Positions 1 through 9,200 of a DNA stretch of 24,066 nt are shown in pieces (within the stretch, counting starts at the first letter, position 1; every line of letters begins with the position of its first letter). Source of the DNA: Euryarchaeota archaeon UBA105. Lineage in GTDB: Archaea; Thermoplasmatota; Poseidoniia; Poseidoniales; Thalassarchaeaceae. Below the pieces are notes generated by a model. It was not told where the DNA came from, did not search any database, and was given only the letters and a program-made list of their open reading frames with translations. The position numbers and the translations under genes are program-made. The stretch spans positions 8,364-32,429 of the forward strand of contig DALV01000028.1 of the NCBI GenBank assembly GCA_002496905.1. The letters are read 5' to 3'.

Positions 1-335
1 CCACTCCACTCGATTTGGTCATCGGGGACAATTAGAGCACCGTCGCCTTCACTGTAGCCAAGCGTTGACTTAACTGATGCAAATGAGCAGTAAAGGACTG
101 AGTTTGCAATGATATTCTGCATCAATTGAGTTATGAATTTTGAATCGGGACCCATCTCTTGATTGAGTTCTTCGATAAACTCCTCATCCAACAATCTTGT
201 TCCTGCTCCGGCAAAGAATACACTGACCTCATGACCGTCAGAGATGGCCTGACCGACGCATGCTAAGCCAACGATTGACCTGAGCAAGTCGCTTTTTGGT
301 TCGGATACAAATTTGAAGAAATATTTCTTACCCAT
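1..335 (-). CDS. DsrE-like family protein (3' part outside window)
   Basis: The visible 111 codons start at ATG 335-333 and run off the left edge with no stop. The N-terminus begins MGKKYFFKFVSEPKSDLLRS, followed by a small-residue segment (IVGLACVGQAISDGHEVSVF) and FFAGAGTRLLDEEFIEEL. A beta strand, then a helix covering a set of 'vials', then a second strand (VSVFFAGAG) is the layout of DsrE/DsrF-like proteins, which act in sulfur relay or as peroxiredoxin-like accessory proteins. No catalytic cysteine position can be judged from the visible part. It starts 12 bases after the stop of the phosphopantothenate synthetase gene, so it is probably the last visible gene of that operon. The family call rests on fold pattern only. 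Confidence 0.55.
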   Translation of the reverse strand, partial: MGKKYFFKFVSEPKSDLLRSIVGLACVGQAISDGHEVSVFFAGAGTRLLDEEFIEELNQEMGPDSKFITQLMQNIIANSVLYCSFASVKSTLGYSEGDGALIVPDDQIEWS

Positions 336-347
336 GAAATCCCGAAG

Positions 348-1139
348 TTAACTCGGTATTTGATTTGATGCTTGAGACATTATTGCAAGCGCATCTCGTA
401 GGGCTTGGCCATTATCCCACTGTGAGATTTTAGGCTCTTCAATTAAGGCAGAACAGAGTTCTGTCATGGCTCGGCTTACTTCGTCGACAATGGTAACATG
501 TGCCATTCTAGCAGTTCTTGAAAGCGGATTTAGGTCGATGACCAATACTTGTTTTCCTAGTGCTACCAAAGCCTCGCAGCGATCTCCATCTTCCAAAGGC
601 ACGAGTACAGCATCTGCCGTCTCGATACCTCGAGAACTACAGATGGCCCTTGGTCCTTCGAGCCCCTCAATTAGACCATCTGCATCTGCTCCAAGAATAT
701 CAACGGAGTTTACAATTTCGGGCCACTGCGAATCATCCCAGCCAACAGGAGGGTCTTGGTTAGCAACCTTAAGGCGGATGTTTTCAAGTGTGGAAATCAA
801 TTTCTCCATTCTTTCTGGAGTTCTATAGTAAATGTTGACTTCAACTGGACATCCAATTATTGCGGCTGCGCGAATTGCTTGTTCTCCGGCGAGCACGGTT
901 GTATTTCCATTTAGAGAAATGACTGCTCTCTCGGCTTTGAGAAGCCGTGCTGCGGCTTCGCGAATTGCAAGTGAGGCCGACTCACTTGTTTTCTCGCCAA
1001 GAAGGTAATCGAAAGCCTCGCCTCTTCCATGAGCAATCAATGCAGATTCGGCGAGTAAACCCTCAGCGGCAGCCTCGGTGAGTTTAGCTCTAGCAAGTAA
1101 TGAGGCCTTCCTTGGATGCGAGTCTGGAATCTCACCCAT
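348..1139 (-). CDS. 4-phosphopantoate--beta-alanine ligase (archaeal phosphopantothenate synthetase)
   Basis: This is the archaeal replacement for bacterial PanC: it joins 4-phosphopantoate to beta-alanine with ATP, giving 4'-phosphopantothenate for coenzyme A. The 263-residue protein is of family length and has the family's conserved blocks: IAHGRGEAFDYLLGE near residue 36, ISLNGNTTVLAGEQ near 74, VEVNIYYRTPERMEKL near 99, VLVPLEDGDRCEALVALGK near 180 and VIDLNPLSRTARMA near 200. The ATG at 1139 directly abuts the nadC stop codon (TGA then ATG), so the two genes are almost certainly co-transcribed. CoA and NAD cofactor synthesis therefore sit side by side. The call is strong from motif recall. 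Confidence 0.9.
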   Translation of the reverse strand: MGEIPDSHPRKASLLARAKLTEAAAEGLLAESALIAHGRGEAFDYLLGEKTSESASLAIREAAARLLKAERAVISLNGNTTVLAGEQAIRAAAIIGCPVEVNIYYRTPERMEKLISTLENIRLKVANQDPPVGWDDSQWPEIVNSVDILGADADGLIEGLEGPRAICSSRGIETADAVLVPLEDGDRCEALVALGKQVLVIDLNPLSRTARMAHVTIVDEVSRAMTELCSALIEEPKISQWDNGQALRDALAIMSQASNQIPS

Positions 1140-2096
1140 TCAATCACCACCAACGACTTTCATCGATAGATCGAGAGGAGAAACCCCTCGATTTAGAGCA
1201 CTAGTTGAGACTAGATCAACACCCGATTCAGTCCATTGCCCAAGTTCTTCGAGAACAACCCCCCCAGAGCCTTCCAATATACACCATGCACGTAGGTTTT
1301 CTTGCATCAGAATTCGATGAACTTCAGCACAACCAATTGGGCCCATATTGTCTAGCAGTAGGACTATTTTTTCACAGCCGCTACGTTCTATTTGTAGTGA
1401 ATCCCATGCTTTTACTGCGGCCACTGCTTGGCTTGAATCTCTAACTTCAATGACTGTAAATTCAGCGTCAGAATCCATGTCAATTAAAGATACAGCAGTG
1501 GCTACTGCAACATCTTCTTCATCGATTCCGGGAGCTAAGGCTGCCAAGTCGTTTTCTTTGATCATCAATGCATCAGCACGGGACAATCTGTGAGTCAATC
1601 CACCGCCGACATGTACGGCCCATTTGTCAAGAAGACCCCAATCCGTCTTTCTAGTACAGGCTACTCCAATATTTCCGGCCTGAGAAACCCAAGAAGCGGT
1701 ATTTGTTGCAATACCAGACATCCGACCTAGTATGTTGAGCATTATTCGTTCGCATCGTAGAACCTGAACAGCAGGTCCGGAAATCTTGAGCACCTGTTCG
1801 CCAGATTGTACACCTTCACCTTCAGTAACATTCCAAGTCACAGTACAATCTGGAAAATACTGTACTACGAGCCTATCGGCTACACTTGTACCCGCAATAA
1901 TTCCATTTGCTTTGGCTCTTATTTCACCAAGTATATTTTCCTCAGAACTTTCTCCTCCGCCATGTTCGTCAGCAATCATGGCGTTTATCCATCTATCCAT
2001 CGAATCGTGGAATAGCGTCGTCGGCTCAACATTAGCCAGAAGCCACGAGCGGTCGTGAGGCAGACTGTTCACAGTAGGATGGGGTAGTTGCTCCAT
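1140..2096 (-). CDS. nadC: Nicotinate-nucleotide pyrophosphorylase (quinolinate phosphoribosyltransferase)
   Basis: It converts quinolinate and PRPP to nicotinate mononucleotide, CO2 and PPi in de novo NAD synthesis. The decisive block is ACTRKTDWGLLDKWAVHVGG followed by GLTHRLSRADALMIKENDL, which supplies the phosphate- and quinolinate-binding Arg, Lys and His residues. Further on are LLLDNMGP and a C-terminal LEGSGGV plus STSALNRGV barrel end. From ATG 2096 the protein is 318 residues, slightly longer than the usual 280-300. A TTG at 2102 in the same frame would overlap the Pcc1 stop codon; ATG 2096, two bases after that stop, is preferred. nadA and nadB are not in the window. Confidence 0.93.
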   Translation of the reverse strand: MEQLPHPTVNSLPHDRSWLLANVEPTTLFHDSMDRWINAMIADEHGGGESSEENILGEIRAKANGIIAGTSVADRLVVQYFPDCTVTWNVTEGEGVQSGEQVLKISGPAVQVLRCERIMLNILGRMSGIATNTASWVSQAGNIGVACTRKTDWGLLDKWAVHVGGGLTHRLSRADALMIKENDLAALAPGIDEEDVAVATAVSLIDMDSDAEFTVIEVRDSSQAVAAVKAWDSLQIERSGCEKIVLLLDNMGPIGCAEVHRILMQENLRAWCILEGSGGVVLEELGQWTESGVDLVSTSALNRGVSPLDLSMKVVGGD

Positions 2097-2098
2097 CT

Positions 2099-2356
2099 TC
2101 AATTGTTGGAATCGTATTCTGCTTCAGCAGAAGCGAGTAAAGCCAACAAAGAATCCACCTTCTCTCTAACTTCCCTTAAGTCATCACCATTGACTTGAAT
2201 GCGGAGTCCGGCTTGTTCCTCATCACATTCTGTGACTAATTCAATATCGGCGAAATCCTGACCTTCGATGGCAGAAAGTAGGACTTCAGCCTTGACCATG
2301 TCTCCTGTCCAGACCATCTCCGTCTCGACTTCGACCATGGTAACCGCAGAACCCAT
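2099..2356 (-). CDS. Pcc1-like KEOPS complex subunit
   Basis: The 85-residue protein has the Pcc1 layout. An N-terminal strand (VEVETEMVW) is followed by a helix (DMVKAEVLLSAIEGQDF), two strands including AGLRIQVNGDDL, and a final helix (REVREKVDSLLALLASAEAE). Pcc1 is the small dimerisation subunit of KEOPS, which makes N6-threonylcarbamoyladenosine (t6A) on ANN-decoding tRNAs with Kae1, Bud32 and Cgi121. The other subunits are not in the window. It lies 29 bases after the mPGES-2-like gene, and its TGA stop nearly touches the nadC start. The family is short and diverged, so identification rests on size and secondary-structure pattern. Confidence 0.65.
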   Translation of the reverse strand: MGSAVTMVEVETEMVWTGDMVKAEVLLSAIEGQDFADIELVTECDEEQAGLRIQVNGDDLREVREKVDSLLALLASAEAEYDSNN

Positions 2357-2385
2357 TCATCTATCGCTGCTGCGGTCTAGAAAAT

Positions 2386-3144
2386 TCAGACTCCAGAGAA
2401 TAATTGCATTCGATTGTACCAACCGAAGGCTTCGGGGTGAGACTCTAGAATATCGAAGCCTTCCAAGCCCTGCATTGAGCGAAGAATCCCATAATTTGCG
2501 AAATCCGCCCCATTCGGGCTTTCTCCTCCAAAGAAATCTCCCTTGAATCCACTACTCATAGTATCCAGTTGAGTTTTGAGATTATCTCTTGGCGGGAGAT
2601 CAAACATTTTTGCGCGAGAACGACCAACCATTTTCATTACAAATCCACCCAGATACTTGTTTACGAGTTTGTCTTTTCTGGAAAAGTTCTCGATACCGTT
2701 GACGTATTCTAATGCACGGAATGAGCTTCCAAAAGTGCGGTAAATTACAGCAACAATAGATTTGCCAAGTACCTTGTTGCTGAACTCCATCCAACGATCT
2801 TGTTCGGGATCATGTCCCACGCGAGGGAATAGATTCCCATTCTTTGAATCGATATAGTGAAGGATATCGTTTGACTCATCCATTGCGTTCCCAGCAACGT
2901 CTACGTAAACAGGAACTTGATTCCAATCTCCCCACTTCAGTTCAGCCTTCTTCATCGGCTCAACTTCGACATCAGCATAAGTAATGCCACGGCTACTTAA
3001 TAGGGCTCGAATTTTGAAGCAAAAAGGACAAGATTGGAATGAGTAGATAGTCGGTAATCCATCAACGACTTGCTCTGGGTATAACCGAGTACCTTTGTCA
3101 TCGGCCTCGACAACCGCCTCGATGTCGGCCTCTGTAGATGTCAT
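2386..3144 (-). CDS. mPGES-2-like GST/glutaredoxin-fold protein
   Basis: The 252-residue protein opens with a glutaredoxin-like domain: TIYSFQSCPFCFKIRALL with the redox motif C39-P-F-C42, then a VPVY segment carrying the expected cis-proline. The C-terminal half is an all-helical GST-type domain. It matches the layout of membrane-associated prostaglandin E synthase 2: a KYLGGFVMKM helix, then FFGGESPNGADFANYGILRS and MQGLEGFDIL near the end, which parallel the animal protein's [20 protein letters not shown] and MEGLDAFDDL. There is no N-terminal membrane anchor. Real substrates are unknown; prostaglandin synthesis is not implied. It is the first gene of the minus-strand operon. Alternative: a generic GST-N/GST-C protein. 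Confidence 0.8.
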   Translation of the reverse strand: MTSTEADIEAVVEADDKGTRLYPEQVVDGLPTIYSFQSCPFCFKIRALLSSRGITYADVEVEPMKKAELKWGDWNQVPVYVDVAGNAMDESNDILHYIDSKNGNLFPRVGHDPEQDRWMEFSNKVLGKSIVAVIYRTFGSSFRALEYVNGIENFSRKDKLVNKYLGGFVMKMVGRSRAKMFDLPPRDNLKTQLDTMSSGFKGDFFGGESPNGADFANYGILRSMQGLEGFDILESHPEAFGWYNRMQLFSGV

Positions 3145-3205
3145 TGGCGCTGCGAAAAGGCCTCCTTTCTCAATGCTGCGGCGATAATGACCTCGTTTTA
3201 CCAGC

Positions 3206-3212
3206 TAAATTA
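3206..3212 (-). promoter_or_regulatory. Possible TATA box for the minus-strand operon
   Basis: On the minus strand this reads TAATTTA, about 62 bases upstream of the ATG at 3144, in the 132-base divergent region shared with metK. An archaeal TSS about 25 bases further on would give a leader of roughly 35 bases. No other AT-rich box fits better, but the match to the archaeal TATA consensus is only moderate. Confidence 0.3.
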
Positions 3213-3250
3213 CACACCTTTTTGTTCGATATTCAGTTCGCCGAAAACCC

Positions 3251-3256
3251 ATATAT
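3251..3256 (+). promoter_or_regulatory. TATA box of metK (apparently leaderless)
   Basis: The sequence ATATAT stands out of a mixed context and begins 26 bases before the A of the metK ATG at 3277. That is the usual TATA-to-start distance in archaea, so the transcript would begin at or next to the start codon. This supports ATG 3277 over the upstream in-frame ATG at 3187, which lies before the box. Confidence 0.55.
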
Positions 3257-3276
3257 GGAAGGATGGCCGGATAAAC

Positions 3277-4515
3277 ATGGTTGCATTGTTCACGTCGGAA
3301 TCGGTTTCCGCAGGCCACCCCGACAAATTGTGTGATGCAATCTCTGATGCAATCGTTGATGCATGCTTGCAAGCCGACCCAAAAGCTCGTGTTGCGGTTG
3401 AAACTATGGTCAAAGGAATGCGAGACTATGCATTGATAGTTTTAGCAGGCGAAGTATCCCTAAACGGTGAGGCTCCAAAATACGAAGCCATAGCCCGTGA
3501 AACCGCTGTACTTATCGGCTATGATAATCATGCAATTGGCATGGATGCCAGTAGTGAGGAACTATGCAAGGTTCATGTCAATATTACAACACAATCTGAA
3601 AATATCGCTCAAGGAGTTGATGGGAATTCGTTGGATGATGTTGGTGCGGGCGACCAAGGAATGATGTTTGGCTATGCTTGTACAGAGACTGAGGCTGAAG
3701 AGGAACTTAGCGGCAGATACTTTCCACTACCGTCCGCACTTTCCCAGCGAATTTGTCGCCGCCTAGACATGATTGTTGCCAGCGGCGAAATCGATTGGAT
3801 TCGCCCAGACGGCAAGAGTCAGGTAACAGTGGAATATGACGACGATGGAAATCCACTGAGAGTACACACAGTGGTAGTCGCGGTTCAGCATGATGATGCT
3901 CTAAAAGACCGCTTTGATGGTGATATTGAAGCCGAGCAAGCCTACATTCGAGAAGTAATCAAGAGCGAAGTTGTTGAACACGCAATTCCTGATTATTGGC
4001 TGAAAGAAGGTTACATTCTCCATGTCAATGGAACCGGCCGATTCGCAGACCCAGGAGGCCCATATGCAGATGCAGGAATCACGGGTCGAAAAATCGTCGT
4101 AGATACCTATGGAGGAATGGCACGACACGGAGGAGGGGCCTTTTCTGGTAAGGACCCAACAAAGGTTGACCGTTCGGCAACTTACTACACTAGATGGGCG
4201 GCAAAGCATGTTGTCGCTGCGGGTTTAGCAACTCGTTGCGAAATTCAGGTTGCCTATGTTATCGGAGTAGCATCTCCTGTAAGCCTACGAGTCGAGACAT
4301 TCGGAACAGGTACAATTAGTGAAAAGGAACTAACCGAGAGAGTATCTCGAGTATTCGATTTCAGACCCGCTGCAATCTCTCGTGAACTGAAGTTACATCG
4401 CCCGTTATACTCAGCAACTTCAGCTGGCGGACACTTCGGCCGTCCACCGACTAGCGAAGGTCACTTCGAGTGGGAAAGATTAGATCAATCTCGCCTAGAT
4501 GCACTCAACTCTTGA
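3277..4515 (+). CDS. metK: S-adenosylmethionine synthetase, bacterial/eukaryotic type
   Basis: It forms S-adenosylmethionine from methionine and ATP. From ATG 3277 the protein is 412 residues (typical MetK about 385-400). It begins MVALFTSESVSAGHPDKL with the ATP-binding histidine at residue 14, continues with GAGDQGMMFGYA near residue 123, and has the phosphate-binding GGGAFSGKDPTKVDRSA block near 285, then RCEIQVAYVIGVASPVS. These are signatures of the bacterial/eukaryotic MAT, not the unrelated-looking archaeal MAT (COG1812). Residues encoded upstream of 3277 resemble nothing in the family. It leads a plus-strand run with the ABC-F gene 37 bases downstream. Confidence 0.96.
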   Translation: MVALFTSESVSAGHPDKLCDAISDAIVDACLQADPKARVAVETMVKGMRDYALIVLAGEVSLNGEAPKYEAIARETAVLIGYDNHAIGMDASSEELCKVHVNITTQSENIAQGVDGNSLDDVGAGDQGMMFGYACTETEAEEELSGRYFPLPSALSQRICRRLDMIVASGEIDWIRPDGKSQVTVEYDDDGNPLRVHTVVVAVQHDDALKDRFDGDIEAEQAYIREVIKSEVVEHAIPDYWLKEGYILHVNGTGRFADPGGPYADAGITGRKIVVDTYGGMARHGGGAFSGKDPTKVDRSATYYTRWAAKHVVAAGLATRCEIQVAYVIGVASPVSLRVETFGTGTISEKELTERVSRVFDFRPAAISRELKLHRPLYSATSAGGHFGRPPTSEGHFEWERLDQSRLDALNS

Positions 4516-4552
4516 CCGATGCACACTTCAAGGCAGGGCAAGCCGCGGAAGC

Positions 4553-6208
4553 ATGGCGCGAGAGCTAATCCGCATCGAAGATGTGCATCGCGCCTTCGGA
4601 CCTGTGAAAGTTCTCGATAGTGTGAATCTGAGGATTGACGAAGGCGATAGAATAGGTGTGGTTGGCCATAACGGAGCAGGTAAAACCACTTTACTGAGAA
4701 CAATATCTAACCAAGATCAGGATATCGGAGACATATCATTTTCACCTGGTCTCCGACTTGCTTTTTTGACTCAGATTCGTGATATAGACGAGGGCGCCAC
4801 TCTCGAAGAGGAACTCAATCGGAAAGGCCGCCAATTTCAGGAATTAGAAGAAGAGATTGCAGCCCTTGAAGCAAAAATGGCCGAACCATCCTTCTATGAC
4901 AGTGATTGGCAACCAGACATAGATCGCTATCAGGAACTTCAGTCAATGATGGCTCGAAGTGGAGGAACCAATGTTGCTAGTCACGCGCAAGAAATCCTTC
5001 GAGCACTAGACCTCGCCCACCACCCTCTCGAGATTCCTTTGGCAAACTTGTCAGGAGGTGAGCGTGCGAAGGTAGCACTGGCAAGGCAATTGGTGGGCTT
5101 ATCCGAAATCGATGTCTTCTTCCTAGACGAGCCAACAAACCACCTTGATCTAGGAACTCTTGATTGGCTCGAAGAGTTCCTAATTACATTCCAAGGAGCA
5201 CTTTTGATAGTCAGCCACGATCGATATTTCCTCGACCGAGTCTGCAACGCCATAGTTGAGATACAAGATACTCGAGCAAAAGGCTACCACGGCAATTACA
5301 CCTCATTTTTACAACAAAAGGAACTATTTCTCCAGACATTGGCGGACCGAATAAAAAAAACCGATGCAGAGGTCAAACGGTTAACAGGTGCATTACAGTC
5401 GATGAAGCGTGCCAATAAATATGACAAATCAATCTCTCAAAAGCGATTTTTATTGGCCAGAGCACAAGGTGAATTACGTTGGCTAAAGTCGCTAAAACCC
5501 CGCCAACGTAGAGGGCTGAATTTCCGACTGGAATCGACTGAAAAGAGTAGTCTTGAAGTTCTTGACTTCCATGATGCCTCATTGACCTTTGAAGGACTTA
5601 ATCGCCCGATAATCAAGGGCCTAGAAGTAGGCGTTTCAAGAGGCCAGAAAATAGGTATTGTCGGGCCCAACGGGGCGGGTAAAACCACTATACTGCGCCT
5701 TATTCAAGGGGAACTTGAACTAGATTCAGGTAGTGTTGATGTAAAGCCAGGTGTTCAGATAGGTTACTTCCATCAAGATCACCGATCACTAAATTTTGAT
5801 TTGACTCCTGTCGAACAGGTCAGAGCCCTCAAACCAAGGATGGATTATGGAGATATTCGGGCTCTGTTAGGGCGCTTCCAATTTACCAGTGAAATGGTAG
5901 AGGCTAAACTGGAAAAATTGAGTGGAGGGGAAAGAGCCCGTATCGCATTACTCAAATTACTACTCGAAGAGAACAATCTACTGCTTCTCGATGAGCCTAC
6001 AAATCATTTGGATACCGATGCGAAGGAAGCTCTAGAGGAGGCTTTGGTAGAATATGATGGGAGTATAATTACAGTCAGTCACGATCGATTTTTCCTAGAC
6101 AGAATCTGTGATACGATTTGGGAATTACCGGCCGATGGGAGTATGTGGATTTGGCCTGGTAATTATTCTGATTTCATCCGACGAAAGCGCGCCTCACAAT
6201 CTCAGTGA
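4553..6208 (+). CDS. ABC-F family ATPase (Uup/EttA-like)
   Basis: ABC-F proteins lack membrane domains; characterised members bind the ribosome and act in translation or antibiotic protection. From ATG 4553 this one is 551 residues with two ATPase cassettes. Cassette 1 has Walker A GHNGAGKTT (from residue 38), signature LSGGERAKVAL (166) and Walker B end DEPTNHLD (192). Cassette 2 has GPNGAGKTT (371), LSGGERARIAL (456) and DEPTNHLD (480). A charged helical linker with Lys/Arg clusters (roughly residues 255-325) is the P-site tRNA interaction motif of the family. The in-frame ATG at 4499 overlaps metK and adds 18 residues that do not fit; 4553 starts cleanly at MARELIRIEDVHRAFG. Confidence 0.93.
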   Translation: MARELIRIEDVHRAFGPVKVLDSVNLRIDEGDRIGVVGHNGAGKTTLLRTISNQDQDIGDISFSPGLRLAFLTQIRDIDEGATLEEELNRKGRQFQELEEEIAALEAKMAEPSFYDSDWQPDIDRYQELQSMMARSGGTNVASHAQEILRALDLAHHPLEIPLANLSGGERAKVALARQLVGLSEIDVFFLDEPTNHLDLGTLDWLEEFLITFQGALLIVSHDRYFLDRVCNAIVEIQDTRAKGYHGNYTSFLQQKELFLQTLADRIKKTDAEVKRLTGALQSMKRANKYDKSISQKRFLLARAQGELRWLKSLKPRQRRGLNFRLESTEKSSLEVLDFHDASLTFEGLNRPIIKGLEVGVSRGQKIGIVGPNGAGKTTILRLIQGELELDSGSVDVKPGVQIGYFHQDHRSLNFDLTPVEQVRALKPRMDYGDIRALLGRFQFTSEMVEAKLEKLSGGERARIALLKLLLEENNLLLLDEPTNHLDTDAKEALEEALVEYDGSIITVSHDRFFLDRICDTIWELPADGSMWIWPGNYSDFIRRKRASQSQ

Positions 6209-6291
6209 TTCTGCATGAAATTCTTGCAAAATCACTGTTATTCGGACCTGTCCGGCCTCCCCTCTATGTGCTCACAAGGCTCTCGAACCTT

Positions 6292-9200
6292 ATGGTCGGA
6301 AGCCCAACCCCCGCACTGAGCGCCGAAAACAACAGAATAGAAATCAAGCAGACCCAACTCGCTGCTACCCTTGCTTTGCTAATGCTAAGTGCCCTACTTG
6401 CACCTTCGCTGTTAGCCGCATCTGGTGAGCCGGAAGAGCTGGCAAATGAACCAACTCGATTTCCTACGGCGAACGGAACTATCGATGATAGTGACGCTCA
6501 GACTCTACTTACAAACCTGAATGCAAACAATCCAATCGATGTCATGGGGGTAATGGATGACTCGAATAGGATACACCTTGTTTGGATTGAGAACACTAGT
6601 ACACCATTGCTAAGATATGCACTAATTCAGATTTCAACCGGTGTTGACACGGTTCTAATCTCAACAACTCAGGTTGGAGGTTCCAATGCATCATCCCTCT
6701 CTGGCCCTTCGATGGTAATCGACTCACAAGGTAGAGCACACATCGTTTGGGAAGTCACTGATACGGATATTCTCTACACATTATTGGATCCTTCAGAGGA
6801 CGACTTAGACGGTTCCTCTGGTGATATACAGAACATGACTATCGCATCCCACACCATTGCCGATGGCAGCGGAACTCGTAATTCCCCAGACATTGCTGTA
6901 GATTCATACGATGCAGTACACGTTGTCTGGGTGGATACATACGATCCACAGGGCTTGTACTTCGGTAGTCCGCTAATTTACTACTGCATGCTTTCCCATG
7001 ATGCAAACAATGGCTTCCAAGTTCTAATCAATTCTACAATGGTCACACCAGCCTTAGGACACAGAGGCAATCCAGCAATTAGCATCGGTGCAAACAACAC
7101 TGCGGTTATCGTTTGGGAAGATACCAGAGGTTCCATAGTTGAGTACGTTGGACTTCTCGACTCGTCGGGTTCAATGACAACCGAGTGGGCCGATATGTGC
7201 GCAGTATTCTACGGTGGAGTTCTGACAACGGGTGAGAACTTCGCTGGAATCAAACCAATGCTTGAAGCCGCAAATATCACTGTTCTAGAAACATTATACA
7301 CACTCAGTGGAAATATGCACAATGCCAATCAGCATTCCAATTGCGCTAATGCAATCACCACTGGCGACGATGGTTCGAATGGACCGCGTTCTACATATCT
7401 TGGTCAAAATACCACCGACACAACTGGTGGAATCAGACCACTGACAGAAGTAATGTTCAATGGTTCAGCACTATCGATTCCATCCGATTGGGGCTATAAC
7501 TCTGAGATGTGGGGCCCTGGTTCCACTTGGGCATGTGAGTCATGGAGAGACGCTTCAGGCTCGATGCCAGGAAACCCTGCAACACTCGCAGATCACGAGT
7601 GGAATCCAAACGCTACAAAATTGGTCATACCAGTATCCGACGAAGGACCATTTGGAGGATCACCCGCACTTCAGCTAGATGACGCTCAAAGCGTAAGGGA
7701 AGCACATGATGCATGCCTGCAAGCCGGTGTAATTCCTGTAGCGGTCGCTGGGACTCTCGCATATGGTCCAAGCACCCCCGGTGGCTTCAATGATACTCAT
7801 GTACGCCATCATATGATGAACTTAGTACAATGTCCAAATTGGGGTAATATTGGTGTGTATGATAGAAATTGTGACGGCACATCTATTCGAAATACCAGCG
7901 CAGGTGGAGAACTATTCTACTATCCTACAGAAGAACTAACTGAATTCTACGGAGACTTCGAAGTCGGTTACATTGCCAATGGATGGAGCCATTCAGGGGC
8001 TAGCAGTTGGTCTGCTCAGAGTAATCGAGTAATCGAGGGAAATTATACTGCTCAATCGGGTACAATCGGTAACAGTCAACACTCAACTTTGGAATATGCT
8101 GGAGCAATGGCATCCGGGATTCTATCTTTCAATTACTCAGTGTCCAGCGAGGCAAACTACGACTATCTCTTATTCTGTATTGATAATCCAAATTGCTCGA
8201 GAAGTTCCTTCACATCGGCTTGGTCTGGAGAAAGCAACGGCACCTATACGGCAACGGTTTCACCTGGTTATCACACATACACCTGGAAGTACGTAAAAGA
8301 TCACACAGTATCGCATGGAAATGACTCCGCATGGATTGATAACGTACAGCTTCCAATTGCTTCATACACTGAAGAAATGAACAACATGGTTAGTGCAATA
8401 ATCAATATCACAACAGGAAGTGGAGCGACCAACACCTTCCTCACAGTGTTGAACCCTTACTCTATTCTCTCAAACCCAAGGTCAACTTGGTCTGTGGGTG
8501 ATTCAGGACACACTATTGATGAAAGCACAGGTCAATATCAGGAAGATATCGGTCCAGATACCGATTGGTATTGGAGAGAAGATGGCGGTGGCTGGGATAC
8601 TGTTGGCCACTTAGTGCTGGTCAATGACACTCAGATATCTCAAGGCCATGGATGGGCATTAAATCCGGACGTCAATGTTGACGATGACGGTAACATCCAC
8701 ATTGTTTGGATCGATGGAAGAAGCGAATTCCCTTCCAAAGATGGACCAAGTCAACTGCACTATATGCAACTTGATCTAGACAGACAGGGTGAACTTGACG
8801 GAGAGCCTAACGGGCTTGTACTGTCGGAAGTATCTACTGTGAAAGATACTGCAGTACTTTCCTCTAACCTGATTTGGGGAGCAAATCCAAGGGTCGATTT
8901 CGACCGAGATGATTCGATTCATATCACTTGGTTTGAAACAGGTGCAATGGCGGATTCCGATGTGGTTGAACTTCGCTGGACTCGAATCCAATCTCCAGTG
9001 ATGAATGGCTTTGAGGAATTACCATTGAATCGTTATCTTTCCCAGGCATATAGTGTCGTAAATACCCGAACAATCACAAGCAGTTCAGATAATTTGATGG
9101 GAATATTTGGTAGTGAATTCGATGCTAGCGCCCAGCCTATTGTCAAGTTCGCTTGGCCGGAGCGAACAATTGCTTGGACAGCAAATGATTGCACTGATGA

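Noticed and set aside
1620..1690. Unusual TRKTDWGL in NadC instead of the more common TRKTxPGLR
   Set aside because: The DWG or similar variant occurs in other archaeal NadC proteins as far as I recall, and the rest of the active-site block is intact.
6205..6291. GTG start giving a 29-residue extension of the surface protein
   Set aside because: It overlaps the ABC-F stop codon and places non-signal sequence before the signal peptide; ATG 6292 leaves a normal signal sequence.
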